Assembly: GCA_900079695.1 (NCBI GenBank) | Contig: LT599022.1 | Span: 834,287-898,286 of the forward strand | From: an uncultured Alphaproteobacteria bacterium | Lineage (GTDB): Bacteria > Pseudomonadota > Alphaproteobacteria > Rhodospirillales > Rhodospirillaceae | Length of the DNA stretch: 64,000 nt | Reading direction: 5' to 3' | Part shown: piece by piece, positions 62,442 through 64,000 of the stretch | Layout: every line of letters starts with the position of its first letter | Numbering within the stretch: the first letter of the stretch is position 1 | Made by a program: the position numbers and the translations under genes | Notes under the pieces: model-generated | Seen by the model: the letters and a program-made list of their open reading frames with translations, nothing else | Told to the model about the DNA's origin: nothing | The model's database searches: none

Positions 62442-63454
62442 CGGCAGAGGTCCGCCCGCATCGGCCCGAACGACGTCTCGACGGTGCGACTCTCCACCCG
62501 CGCGAACCCGGCGGCGCGCGCGGCATCGGCGATGCGTCCGAGGTCGAAGGAGACGTCCTGCCCGCGCAACGCCGGCATCAGGCGGCCGACCACGTGAGTT
62601 TCCGGCGCGGTGCGCTCGCCGGTCAGCCCTTCGTGGAAGCTCACGAACACTCCGCCCGGCGCGAGCGCGGCGCGCACGCGTCCGAGAACCGCCGCCAGAT
62701 CGGCAGCGTAATAGAGCGTCATCGATGCCCAGATCACGTCGTAGCCCGAGCCGAAATCGTCCGCATTGTAGTCGCCGGGGCGAATCTCCAGCGCGTCCGC
62801 CCGGCCCGCCGCGGCAAGATCGGCGGCGATCCGCGCCGCCCCGCCCGGCAGGTCGAACAGCGTCACCGCCATTTCCGGCCGCCGGTCCTTGACCGCGAGG
62901 CACAGGGTTTCCGACCCCGCGCCGATGTCGAGGAACCGCCGCGCGCCCGGCCACTCGGGCAGCGCGTCCAGAACCTCCAGCATCGCCGCGCGGCCGAGGG
63001 CGCGATGGAACGACCGCAGGCTCGCCACCGCGCGCCGCCAGAACTCCGGGTCGGCGAGATCGAGATCCGCGCGCGCCGCGGGCTCGCCGCGCAGCAGCTC
63101 GGGCAGGCGGTCGAGCCCGGCGTGCCGCAGCCCGCTCAATTGCAGCAGCGACCGCGTCAGCGACGTGGGGGATGCGGAGGAGAGCAGCGCCGCGGCCTCG
63201 GCCACCGGGCGGTAGACGCCGCCCGCCTTGTCCATCAGCCCCATCGCCGCGAGCGCGTCGAGGAACGGCGCCGTCCGTTCCGCCGCCAGCCCGAGACGCT
63301 CCGCCGCCGCGGGCGCGGTGAAGCCCGCTTCCGGGATATCGAACACCCCGAGCACGATCGCCGCGCGCACCGCATGCCAGCGGATCGGCGCTTGCACCAG
63401 ATCGAACAGATACGCGCCGAGCGCGCCGCTCCGCCCCGTCATCGCGCTCACCAT
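62438..63454 (-). CDS. SAM-dependent methyltransferase (O-methyltransferase family 2-like)
   Basis: A 338-residue methyltransferase. The N-terminal ~110 residues form a helical dimerisation/winged-helix domain ([37 protein letters not shown]), typical of plant-type O-methyltransferases and hydroxyneurosporene methyltransferase. The SAM domain has [26 protein letters not shown] and [23 protein letters not shown]. The substrate is unknown. The chosen ATG 63454 lies inside the last codons of the TonB receptor gene (ATGGTGA); ATG 63442 is an alternative. Such pairs with TonB receptors suggest a role linked to metal or siderophore-like compounds, but this is inference. Confidence 0.8.
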   Translation of the reverse strand: MVSAMTGRSGALGAYLFDLVQAPIRWHAVRAAIVLGVFDIPEAGFTAPAAAERLGLAAERTAPFLDALAAMGLMDKAGGVYRPVAEAAALLSSASPTSLTRSLLQLSGLRHAGLDRLPELLRGEPAARADLDLADPEFWRRAVASLRSFHRALGRAAMLEVLDALPEWPGARRFLDIGAGSETLCLAVKDRRPEMAVTLFDLPGGAARIAADLAAAGRADALEIRPGDYNADDFGSGYDVIWASMTLYYAADLAAVLGRVRAALAPGGVFVSFHEGLTGERTAPETHVVGRLMPALRGQDVSFDLGRIADAARAAGFARVESRTVETSFGPMRADLCR

Positions 63455-63999
63455 TTCGCGCTCACCCGCAGGCCGATCTCGCGGCCCGCCGCATCCTCGA
63501 CGATCTGCCCGAGCGGTGCGACCAGACCGCGGGTGTAATAGCCTTCGTCGAACAGGTTGGTGCCCCACAGCGACACCCGCGCGCCGCCGAAGTCGTAGCC
63601 CAGTTCGGCGTCGACGGTGGCGTAGGCGGACTGCCGCACGAGGTTGGCGCTGTCGAAATAGTAAGGTCCCGAACCGCGCACCCGCGCACCCGCGAACGCC
63701 CCCTCGCCCTTGCCGTAGTCGACGCCCGCCGCCCAGGTATAGTTGGCGGCCATCGGCAGACGGTTGCCGGAATAATCGGCGGTGGCGGTGCGGTAGTCGG
63801 TGGATTCGGCATGCTGAAGACCGAAGTTACCGGAAATCCTGAGCTTCGGCGCGATCTCGGCGTCCGCCTCGAATTCGAGGCCGTAGACCTCCGCCTCGCC
63901 CGCGTTGGCGAAGCTCTGCGCGCCGCCGACGGCGATCTCGACCACCTGCTTGTCGCGCGTCACGGTGCGGAACGCGGCGACGCCCGCGCCGAGGCGGCC
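63448..63999 (-). CDS. TonB-dependent outer-membrane receptor, C-terminal part (gene continues beyond window)
   Basis: The frame is open to the right edge, so only about the last 183 residues are present. They show alternating beta-strands of an outer-membrane barrel: AGEAEVYGLEFEADAEIAPKL, the NYTWAAGVDYG region, and the ending typical of TonB receptors, with SLWGTNLFDEGYYTRGL followed by the terminal strand [11 protein letters not shown] ending in an aromatic residue. The ligand cannot be judged without the plug domain. Its stop overlaps the start of the downstream methyltransferase gene. Confidence 0.9.
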   Translation of the reverse strand, partial: GRLGAGVAAFRTVTRDKQVVEIAVGGAQSFANAGEAEVYGLEFEADAEIAPKLRISGNFGLQHAESTDYRTATADYSGNRLPMAANYTWAAGVDYGKGEGAFAGARVRGSGPYYFDSANLVRQSAYATVDAELGYDFGGARVSLWGTNLFDEGYYTRGLVAPLGQIVEDAAGREIGLRVSAKW

Positions 64000-64000
64000 G

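Overview
The window is GC-rich, densely packed chromosomal DNA of an alphaproteobacterium, most likely of the Rhodospirillales/Rhodospirillaceae. This is inferred from the alphaproteobacterial RpoH, the duplicated glnK-amtB loci, the cydAB-cydX operon, the pyruvate:ferredoxin oxidoreductase and the many methyl-accepting chemotaxis proteins. No rRNA, tRNA, CRISPR array, insertion sequence, phage gene or attachment site was found. Base composition looks even, so the window reads as core plus lifestyle genes rather than a genomic island. Both ends cut genes: topA (5' part missing) and a TonB-dependent receptor (N-terminal part off the right edge).

Layout. 1-4.9 kb: topA tail, rnr, an S41 protease and rpmG. 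5-6.7 kb: a response-regulator receiver protein, a DUF423 membrane protein and a Crp-type regulator. 6.8-11.1 kb: nitrogen control, with glnK-amtB, a second glnK-amtB and a third glnK, all on the minus strand; two sigma-54-type promoters are visible. 11.2-12.1 kb: rpoH. 12.6-19.8 kb: cytochrome c, a serine hydrolase coupled to an ABC-F ATPase, a chemoreceptor, a BtuF-like protein, msrA and an unknown gene. 20-23.2 kb: a complete polar amino acid ABC importer. 23.2-25.6 kb: a PAS-GGDEF-EAL protein and a small unknown protein. 25.6-30.2 kb: a nucleoside salvage operon, cdd-punA-deoC/deoA fusion-deoB. 30.3-38.5 kb: chromate transporter, adenylate cyclase, MBL hydrolase, RlmI-like methyltransferase, extradiol dioxygenase, stand-alone TrpB, PNPOx-like flavoprotein and a NicO-like transporter. 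38.6-40.7 kb: Rrf2 regulator and hcp. 40.9-46.8 kb: sucrose cassette (amylosucrase, sucrose-phosphate synthase, sucrose-phosphatase, fructokinase). 47-50.5 kb: cydP-like, cydA, cydB, cydX and a HIT protein. 50.5-52.8 kb: a dicarboxylate/amino-acid symporter and corA. 53.4-58 kb: L-lactate dehydrogenase and nifJ. 58.1-64 kb: two chemoreceptors (one with a degenerate hemerythrin domain and a NIT domain), an O-methyltransferase-like protein and the TonB receptor.

How it fits together. Cytochrome bd, Hcp under an Fe-S type Rrf2 regulator, nifJ, lactate dehydrogenase and a hemerythrin-like/NIT chemoreceptor suggest a motile, microaerobic to anaerobic organism that meets nitrogen oxides and low oxygen. 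The triple PII/double Amt locus points to fine control of ammonium uptake. The sucrose cassette can make sucrose and split it again, in the arrangement known for sucrose as a compatible or reserve solute. The deo operon degrades deoxyribonucleosides to central metabolites, with two of its enzymes fused in one polypeptide. The strongest candidates for novelty are the DeoC-DeoA fusion, the hemerythrin-NIT chemoreceptor that has lost diiron ligands, the direct-repeat operator in front of the Rrf2-hcp pair, and the NicO-like protein with an altered signature.
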